NCBI GenBank assembly: GCA_030568195.1
Contig: JAJLTO010000005.1
Span: 806,001 to 870,000 of the forward strand
DNA: 64,000 nucleotides
Reading direction: 5' to 3'
Source: Dipodascopsis uninucleata var. uninucleata
Lineage: Eukaryota; Ascomycota; Lipomycetes; Lipomycetales; Lipomycetaceae
The position numbers and the translations under genes are program-made. The notes under the pieces are model-generated. The model saw nothing but the letters and a program-made list of their open reading frames with translations, was not told the origin of the DNA and did no database searches. Positions 1 through 12,154 of the stretch are shown piece by piece. The number at the start of each line of letters is the position of its first letter. Position 1 is the first letter of the stretch.

Positions 1-1774
1 GAATCAGTTAGATTTTGATTAATAAAATTATTTTCACCACTGGAAACTCGTACTCGTGGCCGAACAAGAAATTTATCTATTCCACCACTACCTTCATTAC
101 TGTCGAAATCGGTTACTGACATTGACATGTGATAACAAGGTAAGATAGGACTGTCCTTTTCCATTGTATTAAAGAGATTAATAGCAGTATTGTATAATAC
201 TTCCGGTAGCTTAGCAATCAAACATGCTGGAACTATAGCTCGTTTCGATCTGCTCTTACTGCAACGCACTCCTACTGTCAGCGTTTTTGGTATCTTGGAT
301 CCTCCACTCTTATCTGTTGGGCCCATATCTAATATGCGTCCCATGATATCAGCAACAAAAATTTTTAGCCACTTCTCGACCTGCTTTATTGTTGTAACTG
401 ATGGACGAAAGTTCTTTGCCGAAAGCATTGACTTGATCTCTTCCTTGGGACTTAACTCGGAGTTGTCTTTTCCTCGAATTACTCTGTACAACCAACTGGC
501 GCTTTCGTCGCCAACAGCAGCTTTTAGTTCTGATAATGAGAATTTAAGCAGAAATGGAATTGACCCCTCTTCAGGAACTTCAAATATGCTAGCGATGTCG
601 TCACCTAGCTTTCCGCCCAGACCCCTGATCTTTGAAAATTTGACCGTAGATAAGAAAGAACTTATTGCGTCTCTTCTTAGGACAGTCTACTCGTACTATT
701 ATGTTAGCTCAGTAATGATTTTATCTTTCTATCAATAAAGTCGTACCTGATTGTTTGGCTTTTTGTATGCACTGCAAAGCTTCGCCAACATTTTGTTACA
801 CGATATACCAGCGGAACAGGTGTAATATAATTCTTGGAGAACACGATCGCGTATCTTCTTTGCAATTTTACTGGCATACATCATAGCCATATCATCCCAG
901 TCTACTTGATCACTTCGATGTGCAGAGTTTTCACTTTCAGGATCAACAGCTACAACAAAGCCCTCAAAAGATAACTCATTACTTTCCAGACCAGGCAGAG
1001 GCACAAGAGCATCGTCGTTCTGCTGCTCTTTTGCCTGCTGCATTATAGTATTAATTTGAGGAAAGTCTGACAATATATCCTCATAAACTAATTTTGAGAG
1101 ATCTAAGAATGCCTCATCTAGACCAGCTTTTTCTACTTTCTCGCAAGCAGAGTTCAGAATATTAAATATCAGCCGACTTTGTTGGCGATAGGGATCCAGC
1201 GAGACTTTGTGAGTAGCAATATCAGGATCAGGTCTATACGCCCAGCTTTCCTCGCCTTCTTTCCACGTAGCAACATGGGCAAGCACAAGATCAGGACATT
1301 TCTTCTTTGCATCTGCAATATTTTCGTGACGACTAATACCAAATTTCCTTGCAGCACTTCAAAATCAAATATTATTCGCGTTAGCTAGATCATCGCAATA
1401 TTCACGAATCTTTTAGTATACATGTTACTACATACTAGTTTATTGCAATAAGACCCTGCCACTGCTGGCATGCCAGTGGAATATCCGGATCAAGTCCAAG
1501 TCTCACAGACTCACATTGTGCCTATCGTAATTTGTTAATAACATATCGCGAGAATATAAGAATAATAAGCACCAACATAGAAGGCATCGAGATCAATGTG
1601 TGCAATAACGCGTAATGGCGAGTGTACGCTGTATCTCTGAAGTGCTCGGAAGTCAGAAACTCTGAAACGCGACTTAATATTTGTGTTTATTCTTATACTG
1701 TCATTACTGAGAATCTCAGCTGTTCGATCTATATCATCTAGAGGCATCTGTTGCAAGTAGAAAGTCGTCTGCAT
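1..1774 (-). CDS. RAD30: DNA polymerase eta (Y family), 5' part, runs off left edge
   Basis: Translesion polymerase that replicates past UV photoproducts in the nucleus. I assemble four exons on the minus strand: 1774-1577, 1521-1436, 1356-747 and 686-1 (continuing outside). Introns are 55, 79 and 60 nt. The joins restore HIDLDAFY-AQCESVRLGL, GLIAIN-YAARKFGISR and KKPNNQ-TVLRRDAISS. The first metal ligand lies in HIDLDAFY. The catalytic acid pair lies in GLDEAFLDL, and the palm continues with TCSAGISCNKMLAKL. A helix-hairpin-like RGLGGKLGDDIA follows, then the start of the little finger (VGVRCSKSRSKRA). The start at 1774 gives about 60 residues before the catalytic motif. The first intron uses an unusual GTTGGT donor but is needed to keep the AQCE motif. 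The PIP and zinc-finger C-terminus is outside the window. Family is certain; exon borders are very likely. Confidence 0.93.
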
Positions 1775-2172
1775 TTAGTTACTAAGTCCTGTACACGATT
1801 ATGATTTTACCAGTATTGACGAGACGCCTTTATATTCTAATTGCTTTCCGGTAAATTAGATGTTTAATCATGTCTTTCTTGCAATCTGTCGATATAGTGA
1901 AATATATTTGTAGCTATGCTAACTTATAGGAACCGAACATAGAATAAACAGAATCCACTGACAAGAGACTTGACGCTGACACGATATAGAAAATTTGGGA
2001 CAGCTGAAGTTGCTAAAAGCTTCTTGTTGACGATAAATTATTCTTCACACTTACAACATTTTTTGATGTCTTCCGCTCTAACTGAGTTTCAGTTACTTTT
2101 TTTTATAACAACAATTTAAACTCATCGTAGAGAAGTTAATAGTACACGAATACTTGTGGAAAAGCTACATAA
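1775..2172. other. divergent intergenic region (pol eta / 2173 gene)
   Basis: 398 bp between two divergently read start codons, so it must hold both promoters. It is AT-rich, with a T-run near 2096-2104. I see no recognisable operator, RNA gene or further ORF. Confidence 0.5.
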
Positions 2173-2891
2173 ATGCAAGCAGTGGATACAAATAATTTCT
2201 CTCACTTGACTACAGATTTCGTGGACCTCGATTCTGCGATGTTCTCGTCGGAGACGTCTCCTTCGTCAACACCTGCAGTAGGAAGGTCAAAAAAACTAAG
2301 TGAGACTGAACTGAGGGAAGGGATTGATCGATTAAATGAAATGCTCATTAAGGTAGGGAATAGCGGTTTTGAAGAATGAGTAATTGATGGATTTGGTTCG
2401 CAATTAGAGGAAGCACTGCTTACAATAAAATTTCTTAATTCTAGCTGACATCGTTGCGACTGGCAACTCCTAAACTTCTCGAAACATTAACAAACGGAGA
2501 AGAATCACCTGCAGATATATATAGCAAATTTGCGAGTAGATCAAGAGAAGTATTGGGTGAGATAGAAAAATTTACGAATGCGATCAAACGAAGCTCTGAT
2601 CTTTTCGACTATGCATCGAAGAGTCGTGCCGCAAATCCTCAAGGTATTGAGAGATTTGGGCAAGCCAAAATTTCAGATAATGATGAGACAGGCACTGAAT
2701 CACTGACAAATAATGGTTTTGGAATACACAATAATGACATTGATGACAATAAAAATAGCTTCGACGGTAGCAACAGGTTTATGGAGGACATCAATAACGA
2801 CCTGAGCGATTTGGCAACTGATGACTTTGTGAATATAGGGAGCATCAAAGACGAGACTGATGAACTTTTTTCTGACAATGCACTTCTGTGA
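2173..2891 (+). CDS. small acidic protein, possible Mediator tail subunit
   Basis: Two exons, 2173-2352 and 2445-2891, give 208 residues. The 92-nt intron (gtaggg...ttctag) is phase 0 and joins LNEMLIK to LTSLRLATPKLLETL. Without splicing the first ORF stops 27 nt after the donor. The N-terminal 45 residues are Ser/Thr-rich. The middle (about residues 48-115) is predicted helical and includes LRLATPKLLETLTNG, SPADIYSKFASRSREVLGEI and SLFDYASKS-like text (exactly SSDLFDYASKSRAANP). The C-terminal 90 residues are Asn/Asp-rich and acidic. The helix pattern with an 'xxPELLxxLT...SPxxLYxxF' flavour reminds me of fungal Mediator tail subunits (Med2/Med27/Med29 type), but this is recollection, not a match. 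The gene is real with good confidence; the function is a guess. It converges on SLM1. Confidence 0.65.
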
Positions 2892-3568
2892 GAGGCCATG
2901 TTATTTGTGCACTTATTTATGTTCTTAAAACACGAGTTTGCGTTATGATTCTGTATATTATTCTAGGATCTGTTAAGTACTTCTATTTGGATTTTGGCGT
3001 TTAAGGTGGCCGTAGAAGAGTCTTATTATTTTTCTTCAAATAAAGATAGTTTAAATAAAATATATGCATTTGCAAATACTTTTTAGCGAAAGATAATAGC
3101 GTAAAATGGAGGATAATATCTCAAAGAAGAACGAAAAGTATACAATTTTTTGTCTTCGCAGAAAAAGAACCCTTAATAAGACCAACAAGCACCCAAAGAT
3201 GATGTAGAGCATATGATATAAAGCATTAGTTGTTAATGAAAGATATGAGGATCTGAGAACGACCTTCCGTTTACATACACGTAGAAAAAAATAAAAATAA
3301 AAAACATAATAGGATAGAAATAGGATAAAAACAAAGACTTAAGCGGTCAAAATTCCTTTATGATTTACACAAACACCAAAAAAGTAAGATACAGAGAGAA
3401 CTATAAACAGAAGTAGGAACGAAAACCAATAGAAGATAGATATGTGGACGAATGACGACACAATATACATGAAGCTAGCATCACAATCCTAGGGCTCAAA
3501 TTCGATCCTGATCGTTAAATGTTCATAATAAATATGAAATCTGGAAGAGGAGAAGAGGAGAGCGGGTC
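2892..3568. other. convergent 3' intergenic region
   Basis: 677 bp between the stop of the 2173 gene and the stop of SLM1. It is strongly A-rich with several AATAAA-like words (for example 3041-3062) suiting polyadenylation of both transcripts. No gene seen. Confidence 0.5.
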
Positions 3569-5713
3569 TTAGTCTAAGGTAGATCTTGACCCATCAAAAC
3601 TGAATCTCCGATCATCTGAAAGTGTACTGCGTAGAAATCTAGAATCTCTATTTCTATCCGGTATCTCAGCAGACATTCGAGATCTAGGTAGATTTACGAG
3701 AGTATGTCGATTTTGTGCTAGCTGTGGATTCGTAGCATTATCGTCATCCACCTTTTCAATTTCAGTGAGTCTCTTTATATCATTGTACCAAACCATCATT
3801 TGATCATAAGTTTCAGCTCTGAACATCCAGCTGTGGCCCCTATGCAATTGGCCAGAGGGCTTTCCTTTCATCAAAAACTTGAAAGATCCTGAATTTGGCT
3901 CCGAATGTTCTGCCAAGTGGCAGTCCTGGAGGAGAAGGGACATCACCGGTGTCAGATCATTTTTACGGTCCGAAGTCTTGAACTCATGTAGATGAGAAGG
4001 TGTTAGCACATACCAAGCGCTAGTGTATGACTTGAGATATTTTGTTCGTCGTTCTAATGGTCCCGCTCTGATCGGCTTCGTCGCAGGGTCGTCTCTTCCA
4101 GGGTAAGTTATAGTCTCGAATTTACGTACTGGTATACTTGGATCTATGAAATTAGGATCCCGCAGCACAAAATCGTTCCATTCTTTAGAAGATGGAAGCT
4201 CAACCATATTTACAGTGAGTCTATGAGCAAAGTCGAGTGTCTCTTGGCCCTCTCGACTCAAAAATCTGCAGTACTCCTTATATGCCTGCTGAATTTCTTT
4301 GACAACTATCTCCTCAAGAGCTTTACCCGACGTCTCAATATTTAAATAGGCCTGATGAAGATAATTTTCTTCATCAATTTGCTTTCGAAGTTGCTTTTCG
4401 ACACTGAGTTTAACAATATAAGGATCATATTTCCCAGATACTAAATGTGGATTGATAGCTGTAGCCTGCAGCGCTTCTCGAAGCACTGCGACTTGTTTTT
4501 TAGTCATTTCCTGCTCCTTGAGAACAGAATTCTTGAAATCTCCTGAGAGACCCTTGATTTCTTTTATTTTGAATGACAGGTCTCGTCGCAAATCTTTCAG
4601 CCTAGGTATAATCTGCTCGGCAATCTGTCTGGCAGCATCAGCGGCGTGAATTGATGATTGATTGTGATAGTCACGTAGAAATCCTGGTATCTCTTGAACA
4701 CCTCCATGGCGTAAAAACATTCCTGAAGTGTCTTTATATGGTACAGACACCATAGTACCAAGCTTCGCAAAGAGCTTGTATCGCTGTTCCTCTACAGCCA
4801 CAGCCTCCTCGAAATAGTTAATGGTCTCTTTAAGAATTTTTCTCCAAGCAGAAAATCTATTCGATAGTACGTCAGTTGGGTTACCGTTAACAGGAACTCG
4901 AGTGTGAAAAGCAGAATTAGAGTCTTCATCAGCCTGTACGTTGCTAATTTGCTGTGAAGAAACTCGCATAGAATTTCGTACAGTATTTCGCTTCTGCAAG
5001 GATGCCTGCTGATAATATTGCTGTTGATCCGTTGCTGTCACATCTGTCGTATTTGCAGTCTCTGTCGTCTGAACAGTTTGTCCCAAATTTGGTGCAGCAT
5101 TCATTGACGCCAGAGACTGACTTTGTGATGAGAGTGCAGCTGTACTACCACCCATACCAAGAGACTGTGTAGATGACGGAGGAATAAGAGCAGATTGGTT
5201 TTGATCTACGTATCCGTTATAATCGGTTGATCCTGAAATATCTTGTTGCCCATTATCATATCCATTATAGTACATTAACCCAGGTAAAGATGGCCGCCCG
5301 GTAGTCGCATCAATATACCTATGCTTCTCCTGATGCGTACCAGGCTGTTCAACGTCATCATCATCGTCATCATCATCATCGCCATCGTTATCGTTAACAC
5401 TCAAGGGATCCTGTCTGGTGCTTTGTAGATTGAGTGGCTGCTGGTATTGAAAGCCGCTATACTTGCTCTCCTGGCTCTTCACGAAGTCGTCTTCGTAACC
5501 AGATCTCTCGGTATCAGCGGCAGCACCCCTCGGCACAGCCCCTCCTGTCGATGAAGATGACGTTGAAAGAACAGTTGGCGCCGGATTTCGGTTTACATTG
5601 ACAGCACTCTGACTCTCATTCCCCTGATATGACCCAGATCCGTTTCTGGACAGCCTACCATCAACATTATCTGGAGTCGGAGCCGATCTATGTTGCGATG
5701 GCTGTCGTGACAT
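3569..5713 (-). CDS. SLM1: SLM1/SLM2-type PI(4,5)P2-binding TORC2 effector
   Basis: 714-residue intronless protein. The N-terminal 270 residues are Ser/Thr/Gln-rich with a run of nine aspartates (encoded near 5352-5384), followed by an F-BAR-like helical module of about residues 285-520. This includes FSAWRKILKETINYFEEAV, LFAKLGTMVSVPYKDTSGMF and DEENYLHQAYLNIETSGKAL. A PH domain follows at about 548-650 (GPLERRTKYLKSYTSAWYVL ... HSWMFRAETYDQMMVWYNDI). The BAR-PH order and the PH sequence are those of Slm proteins, which sit at plasma-membrane eisosomes, recruit and activate TORC2-Ypk signalling, and are calcineurin targets in yeast. The C-terminal tail is Arg/Ser-rich and may be phosphorylated. 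I found no obvious PxIxIT calcineurin site. The start chosen is the first ATG, with a TAA-rich leader just upstream. Confidence 0.93.
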   Translation of the reverse strand: MSRQPSQHRSAPTPDNVDGRLSRNGSGSYQGNESQSAVNVNRNPAPTVLSTSSSSTGGAVPRGAAADTERSGYEDDFVKSQESKYSGFQYQQPLNLQSTRQDPLSVNDNDGDDDDDDDDDVEQPGTHQEKHRYIDATTGRPSLPGLMYYNGYDNGQQDISGSTDYNGYVDQNQSALIPPSSTQSLGMGGSTAALSSQSQSLASMNAAPNLGQTVQTTETANTTDVTATDQQQYYQQASLQKRNTVRNSMRVSSQQISNVQADEDSNSAFHTRVPVNGNPTDVLSNRFSAWRKILKETINYFEEAVAVEEQRYKLFAKLGTMVSVPYKDTSGMFLRHGGVQEIPGFLRDYHNQSSIHAADAARQIAEQIIPRLKDLRRDLSFKIKEIKGLSGDFKNSVLKEQEMTKKQVAVLREALQATAINPHLVSGKYDPYIVKLSVEKQLRKQIDEENYLHQAYLNIETSGKALEEIVVKEIQQAYKEYCRFLSREGQETLDFAHRLTVNMVELPSSKEWNDFVLRDPNFIDPSIPVRKFETITYPGRDDPATKPIRAGPLERRTKYLKSYTSAWYVLTPSHLHEFKTSDRKNDLTPVMSLLLQDCHLAEHSEPNSGSFKFLMKGKPSGQLHRGHSWMFRAETYDQMMVWYNDIKRLTEIEKVDDDNATNPQLAQNRHTLVNLPRSRMSAEIPDRNRDSRFLRSTLSDDRRFSFDGSRSTLD

Positions 5714-8700
5714 TTTGCGCGATGGCCTATTTAACGATGATAGCCTATCTCCTGTATTACTAGCTGTTAATGTGCGGATTGTGTTAGTAGTGACTGGTGA
5801 CTCCTTATCGTACTCGGATATATATTTTTTGAATCATCAAGTATGCTCACTCGTGTAAGAGCCCAGTCTGCGTTTTCTTTATGTCACAGAGAAGTTCTGC
5901 GCTTGATACTGCGGCGAGAGGGTAGCAGAGTCTACTACTCAAAAATACAGCAGTGCGTTTCGATGAGGCCAGAAGATGCGAAAGATTTATGTACGAGCTT
6001 TTGCCTCGATGTAGCACACTTTGTAGCGCACACAATGTATCAGCTCAAGAGGTTGTTTTGCTTATTGCTAGAGCTAGGGAGCGACCGTAGACAGAGAACC
6101 GGTCGAGCAGTGGCGTAGGCAATCGGTTGATGGAACGAAATAAAGCGTGCACTGGCGAAATCAGTGACGTGGATTGTCGAGTACGAATTTGACAGGTTAG
6201 CTGTTGGCTGAGGATGCGAGAAGCGGTTGTCCTGGTAATAGTGCTCAGCCAATGTCGGAAAGCTTGAGAGGCGCGCTGCGTGGGCGAGCCTGCAAGTATG
6301 CGGATGATAGACTAAAGTGGCTTCTGAACACTGCGTCTTAAAGGCTATGCACAATTTACGACGTGCCAGCGGATTAAGCACTTTCGAGGATATGAAGAAA
6401 TTCGTGAAAATAGAGAAAATGAGAAACTATGCCAGCCTGTCGGTCGGTTTGGCTGCTTCCAGCCCGTGATGGTTATTTTAATTAGTTAGCGACAGTGCCT
6501 GATCTGTGGCGCATGCGGTTGTGGCGATGCGAATGTTATCGAAAGACAGAGGCTTACGCAAGAAGTAAACTCTGTTTAAGGACGTTCCAATAGCTTCACG
6601 AAGCACGTTACATTACGCATTACGTAATAATTACATAGGTGCAGTGTACCTACGCAGCAATATAAAAATATACTACCACATACGCTAGCTGCAGTATATT
6701 GCATATTAGCGGGACGCGCCCACTTCTACCTATCAAACAATTGAGTCTCTAGGGCATTGTGCGTTCTCCTTTGAAGCACGCGCTTGTACAGCTATGCAAC
6801 AGATTGCGATACCTGCTTCCTGGTGCAGCGCAGACGTGCCACACTAAGAACTGAGCTAGTACTCTCTAGGTTTAATATTTACTTGCAGTACCGGCTATAT
6901 ATCAGCCGTAGTCGTTGTTAGTCGTGTAGCTCTAGAAGTGTTGTGCGACACGGTACTTCGAGACAGATCGGAGAAGCGCCATATCGTGAGGTGTGAGTGT
7001 ACCCCATATTAGCGAGTATTGGCAAGTGTTGGCAAGTGTTGGCAGTCACATCCTGCTACTATAGATAGCAGCGCTACAAGGCCCTGAAATGAAGTCACGG
7101 CTTGCGTACACTCGTCCGTAGAAGTAGAATCAGAAAATAAATAGATAACTTTAGCGGATGATACGAGAAACGAGTCTGCAGAAAATTCTGCACTGAGAAC
7201 TAGCGTATACTAGAGCTCAGCAGATAGGGAAGTAATGGGTGACAAATAACCAACGGATAATACGCTCCGTACACGTAATGGCTGAGTAAGAGAGCCGCCT
7301 GTCGCACAGGATCGAGATCGCATGTCAGCAAGGCAAGCGGTGCTTTACGGGCCATGCGGAGCGCGTAGTTGTGCACGAACAGACAGCCACGTACGGAGAA
7401 ACATGTGATGTGCCCAGAGAGACCGAGAAGGCGATGGCGATAGCCTGGCTGATGCGTCGAACCTCTTCGTCGCTCTCGTGGCACATGACGGCAAACCGCA
7501 CTACCGCGGCTATGACCAGTTGGTGTCTTGACAGACACAGCAAGCGCGCCAGCTACCGAAGAGCCGGCCAGCTTTCTTTGCTCTCGAAGGCTTACGTCAG
7601 ATACGTCCTAAGCATTCGATGTTCCATGAGTGATCGGCTGTGTCAATATGCTGTATGAACATTTCAACATGGTCACTAAATTAAGTATTGTCTCTCTCCC
7701 TGTAGATCGGGTTGCTGCGGAAGACTCATCGACCAACGTCGCGGGGATCAGCTGAAAGGCTGTCTATGATGTCATCTCTGCACTATGGCCAGTACGTGTG
7801 TCAGCGATAGGGCGCTGCACCAACCAACGCGGCACTGCTGTAGACGCGCGATAATTTACACTGACCTCTAAGAGTAGCCTTTTTCCTTTCAGACTAAAAT
7901 AAAGGTTTAAGACTATTCGCAGCTGGCTACAGATTGGCATAGAGAGGAAATAGCTTGCTCTCCTATCTACAGCTGAATATAGGCGCGCCGTTTAGGCCGA
8001 TGTGCACTCATCTCTGTGTCACTTACGGCAACAAGTATCTATGCATGGAACTTGCGGGTAATACAGACCAGTCGTGGCATTCTCTTTCTAAAAAGTTGTG
8101 CTGACGCGATTGCACTGCCAATTGGGTTTCGATCGAGAATTAAGAGCACAATTTCTTTGTAAAATTCCTGCTGTTAAAAAACAAGTCTCCCCTTCGCTTC
8201 GTCCTTGTGCCAAAATTCCTACTGTACTAAAGCCATATTACTACTGTAATTTATTGCAGGTAGCGCATAGTGTAGTCTGAATAATTATCTATGATCTTGT
8301 TGCCAACCGCAACTTGCCAACGTACAATAGGCTGCTTATGCTTGGTGGTGCTTCTGTTAAAAAAGTAGATAAAAGTAAATAGAGGCAGGAGAAGGAGATA
8401 GCGTTTGAACAGACATCCGATATGTTGTTTTCGGTTTATGACAATTATAGCGCCCACGTAACGCTCAACTTCGAACAGTGGAATACAATTTTAAATCAGA
8501 CTAAAATACGTGATTATCTTGGAATAAGCAAGACAGCAGTGTCCCAGCACGAACGCTTGTAAAGCATATTAGAAATAATTGGTCCTGGACTCGGCTGCTT
8601 CGAGGTAAGCATTTTACTACACTGCATACGCTAATGCTGCCTACATGTTATACAGGAAGACGTGGCCAATAAATAGGTGGAGTTACATACAACAACCTGC

Positions 8701-8830
8701 AGGCTTTCAAAACCAAAAGCATCGCATTGGTGTAGATATGAAAGAGACAAGGACCGATAAGATATATATAAGTTAATTACCCCCCCGATTTTCACCCAAT
8801 TTTAACTAATTCTTAAACGAAAATCCCGTC
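5714..8830. other. 3.1-kb non-coding stretch upstream of SLM1
   Basis: Lies between the SLM1 start and the threonyl-tRNA synthetase stop, both genes on the minus strand. Short ORFs on both strands have no recognisable domain. The part at about 7200-7850 is visibly richer in G+C than the rest. A 10-bp tandem repeat sits at 7019-7044 and a C7 run near 8780-8786. It may hold a long SLM1 promoter/leader or an unannotated non-coding transcript; nothing firmer can be said. Confidence 0.4.
7019..7044. repeat. short tandem repeat, unit TTGGCAAGTG
   Basis: About 2.5 copies of a 10-bp unit, read directly from the sequence. It lies in the long non-coding region upstream of SLM1. No function can be assigned. 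Confidence 0.8.
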
Positions 8831-11273
8831 TTAGATTTGGTTAACCAGAGCTCGGGATTCCTTGAGTGCAACAAACTTCTCGATAACGTCACTCAGTGCA
8901 ATCATCTCGCCCTTCTTCTGCTGAGTGACATCGTCACGGTTACGGACATTGACAGCACGCGCGTTAAGCTCCTCTTCTCCAACAATAAGAATGAAGTTGT
9001 ACTGCTGCAACTGACCGTTACGAACCTTCTTTTGGAGCGTGTTACCGCTAAGGTCAGCGTCAGCATAAAGGCCAGCATCAAACATAGCCTTTCGGACCTC
9101 CTCCGCGTAGTCAAAGTACTTAACGCCAACAGGAATAACTAAAACCTGGAGAGGAGAAAGCCAGAATGGCCATTTTCCGCCAAAATGCTCGGTCAAAATG
9201 GCGGTCATACGCTCAACACTACCGAGAATGGCACGGTGAATCATAACTGGTCGTGCGTACTGGTCCTTGCCATCGCCCTCCTCAGACGTAGCTACATGAT
9301 AAAGAAGATCGAATCTCTGCGGAAGCTGGTAGTCGAGCTGGATAGTAGCACACTGATACTGACGCTTCAAGGCATCTGAGATAGTGATATCAATCTTTGG
9401 ACCATAAAAAGCACCATCACCTGGGTTGATATCCCAGGGAAAACCAGACTTGTTCAAGGCAGCAGTAAGCTTAGTTTCAGCGTCATTCCATGTTTCGAGT
9501 TCACCCAAGTAATTTTCTGGCCTAGTCGAAAGTTCTAATTTAAAAGTAAAACCAAAAATACCATAGATGTGCTTAAGGAAGTCGAACACGCCGCTGATTT
9601 CCTGCTCAATCTGATCCTGGGTACAAAAAATATGAGTGTCATCTTGCTGGAATCTTCTGACACGTGTCAAACCGGTCAATGCACCAGAATATTCGTTTCT
9701 ATGTAAGACGCCAAAGTCAGCCATTCTCCATGGAAGTTCTCTGTATGATCGTTCACGGCTTTTGAAGATCAAACAATGGGACGGACAATTCATTGGCTTT
9801 AAAGCAAAAGTCTCCTTCTCAACAGAAATGGAGAACATGTCATCTTTATAATGCTGCCAATGACCAGAAGTCTCCCAAAGCTGCGAATTGAACATGTTAG
9901 GAGTAATAACTTCTTCATATCCCCTCTTGCGATACTCAGACCGCATGAGTTCTAGTAAGGTATTATAGATTCTAGTACCACGAGGAAGCCAAAAAGCAGA
10001 ACCTGGCGAGAGTTCATGGAAAAAGAACAAGTCCTGTTCTCGACCAATTTTTCTATGGTCGCGCTTAGCAGCTTCCTCCAAAAACTTAAGATACTCGGTC
10101 ATCTGCTTAGAGTCAGGAAAACTAACACCATAAACACGCTGGAGAGAATCGTTGTTTGCATCGCCAAGGAAATAAGAGGAAGAATTCTTCAAAACCTTGA
10201 ATGCTTTAATACGACCAGTGTTAGGCACGTGAGGACCAACACACAAATCGATCAATGGACCACATCTATAAACAGTAGTAGAAGTTCCATCTGGAATTTT
10301 TGAGTTGATAATAGTTTGTTTGTATTTGTTGTGGCTAAACATTTTGAGAAGATCTTCTTTGCTAACAAGAAGGCGTTCGAAAGGTTGACGCTCCTTAATG
10401 GCACTCTTTGCGATAGTTTCGAGTGAGGAGAAATCGTTTTGGGAGACCGCTCTTCCGTCCGGCATGGACATCTCGTAGAAGAAACCACTGTCAGTCGGAG
10501 GTCCGACACATAAATGGCAACCATAATGTCTCTCTGAAGCTTCTCCAAGAACGTGTGCGCTAGAATGCCAGAAAACCCGCTTTCCTTCCGGAGTATCGAA
10601 ATCAAAGAATTCAACAGAGCTATCCCCCTCAAAAGGACGACCCAGATCCCACAATAAGTTGTTCACCTTTGAGATGATAATTCGATCTGCCAAAGACTTG
10701 CTAATTTCACGAGCGATGGTCATTGGAGTCGTCTCCCATGCAGTCCCCTGTTTTGTGCTTCCATCCTTTAGAGTAATTGTAATTGGCACGCGAGGCTTGC
10801 CTATAAGTATATTGTTAGAATCATCATTTAGTCTCGGACCTCCTTCTTGTACACTTTAATAAGACCATAACGAGACTATATCTTGATATGCAATGAATAT
10901 GGGTTCTTACTTGCAATATCCGAATCATACTGAGCCTTAAGCTCTTCGAACATCTTAATACGATAACTAATGTATTCTGGCGCAGGCGTCATCTAGATTG
11001 GTATTGACGTTAGTCTGCTTGCATTGCCCCTCAAGAGCACAATGCTTGCCATCTACCGTGCCGGACACGTCCTAAAATAATTACACTTACCTCTAGTGGC
11101 AGAGCACCCTCAGCAGCATCCTTCTTGGACTTCTTAACCTTCGCAGGTTTCTGCTCCTTTGGCTTGTTGTCATTTGCTTTGGTAGTTGCTCCGTCAGGAC
11201 TCGCTAGAGCTTCGTTCAGCTTGACATCTTGAACTTTCTGAGAAATCTCTTTAACTTCTTCTACTGAGGCCAT
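8831..11273 (-). CDS. THS1: threonyl-tRNA synthetase, cytosolic type
   Basis: Charges tRNA-Thr. Three exons: 11273-11091, 10992-10911 and 10800-8831. Introns are 98 and 110 nt; the second has a TTCTAAC branch point. Total is 744 residues, close to yeast Ths1. A Lys-rich N-terminal extension ([12 protein letters not shown]) is typical of eukaryotic cytosolic enzymes. The order is a TGS domain ([15 protein letters not shown]...), then the editing/SAD domain ([30 protein letters not shown]). The class II core follows, with motif 1 near [20 protein letters not shown], motif 2 [16 protein letters not shown], motif 3 [13 protein letters not shown] and the zinc ligands in [16 protein letters not shown]. 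The anticodon-binding domain closes the protein. No mitochondrial targeting peptide is evident from this start; a longer transcript could add one, as the gene may serve only the cytosol. Confidence 0.97.
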
Positions 11274-12154
11274 TTATTTAGATCTGCTCAATTATAGGAC
11301 CAAACAAATTATTTCAATGTACGAAGGCAAATCTGGTTACTGAAGTTCCGATTCGATCGAATAAACAGTCTGAGATAATCTAATGTATCCCTTTTTAGTG
11401 CTCTATAAGTAAATCTGTATCTGCAGCCGTGGAAAAAATTATACCAAATTCTTATGTATCGATTGGTTTTGCTTAGCACGGATGAGAAGGTATAGAATGG
11501 GAGTACTAAACATGGTACGTTTACGGCGCAACCGTGTTGTGTCCAATTATGACTCACCATGCCCTAGACGTCATGGTGAATGCCTACGAGTGAAGGCCCT
11601 AATCCAGATCTCAATAGCAAACGTTAATGAATATAATGGCATTATCATTACTATTGGCCCAGTACAAGGCGACTTATATATAGTGAAACAAGCTGTAACA
11701 TATTATCAAATAGGTTGCAACGTTAGCTAGTATCAACTTAGCAAATAGATGCTTAAATTGACGGAAATTGAATATAATAGAAAAGCGAATAGTACGATAG
11801 AAGGACGTTGCAGATATAAACACGAATCTTATTCACGTGAATTTTGCTGGTCCTATATGGTCCTAAGTTTTGGGGAACTATCTAAAAGGGAAGGGAGGTA
11901 GGCTATACATAATTTTTTTGTAAGAAAAATAGAAATAAAATAAAACGTCCTATTAATCTGTATAGCCACCACCGATAGCAATACGCTTATATCATTGTAT
12001 GTTTTTCTGTCAATAAAAGAATTGGCCATATCCTCTAGATTTCTGCAAAAATTCAATACTGACGATACAACTTCTCTATAGAAAATAAATCAATAGTGCA
12101 GTAATTTGCACGGAAGAAAAAAATTTACGAGTACTCTATAGTATACAGGATAAG
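11274..12154. other. divergent intergenic region (THS1 / CHO1)
   Basis: 881 bp holding the two divergent promoters. Short ORFs here (for example 11482-11730) look like chance. No RNA gene or repeat seen. Confidence 0.5.

Noticed and set aside
190-738. 182-codon ORF on plus
   Set aside because: It is antisense to the pol eta exon at 686-1, whose minus frame reads as clear Y-family polymerase sequence.
5843-7658. Several ORFs of 60-113 codons in the SLM1 upstream region
   Set aside because: Overlap each other on both strands, Cys/Arg/Leu-rich, no domain or convincing splice structure.
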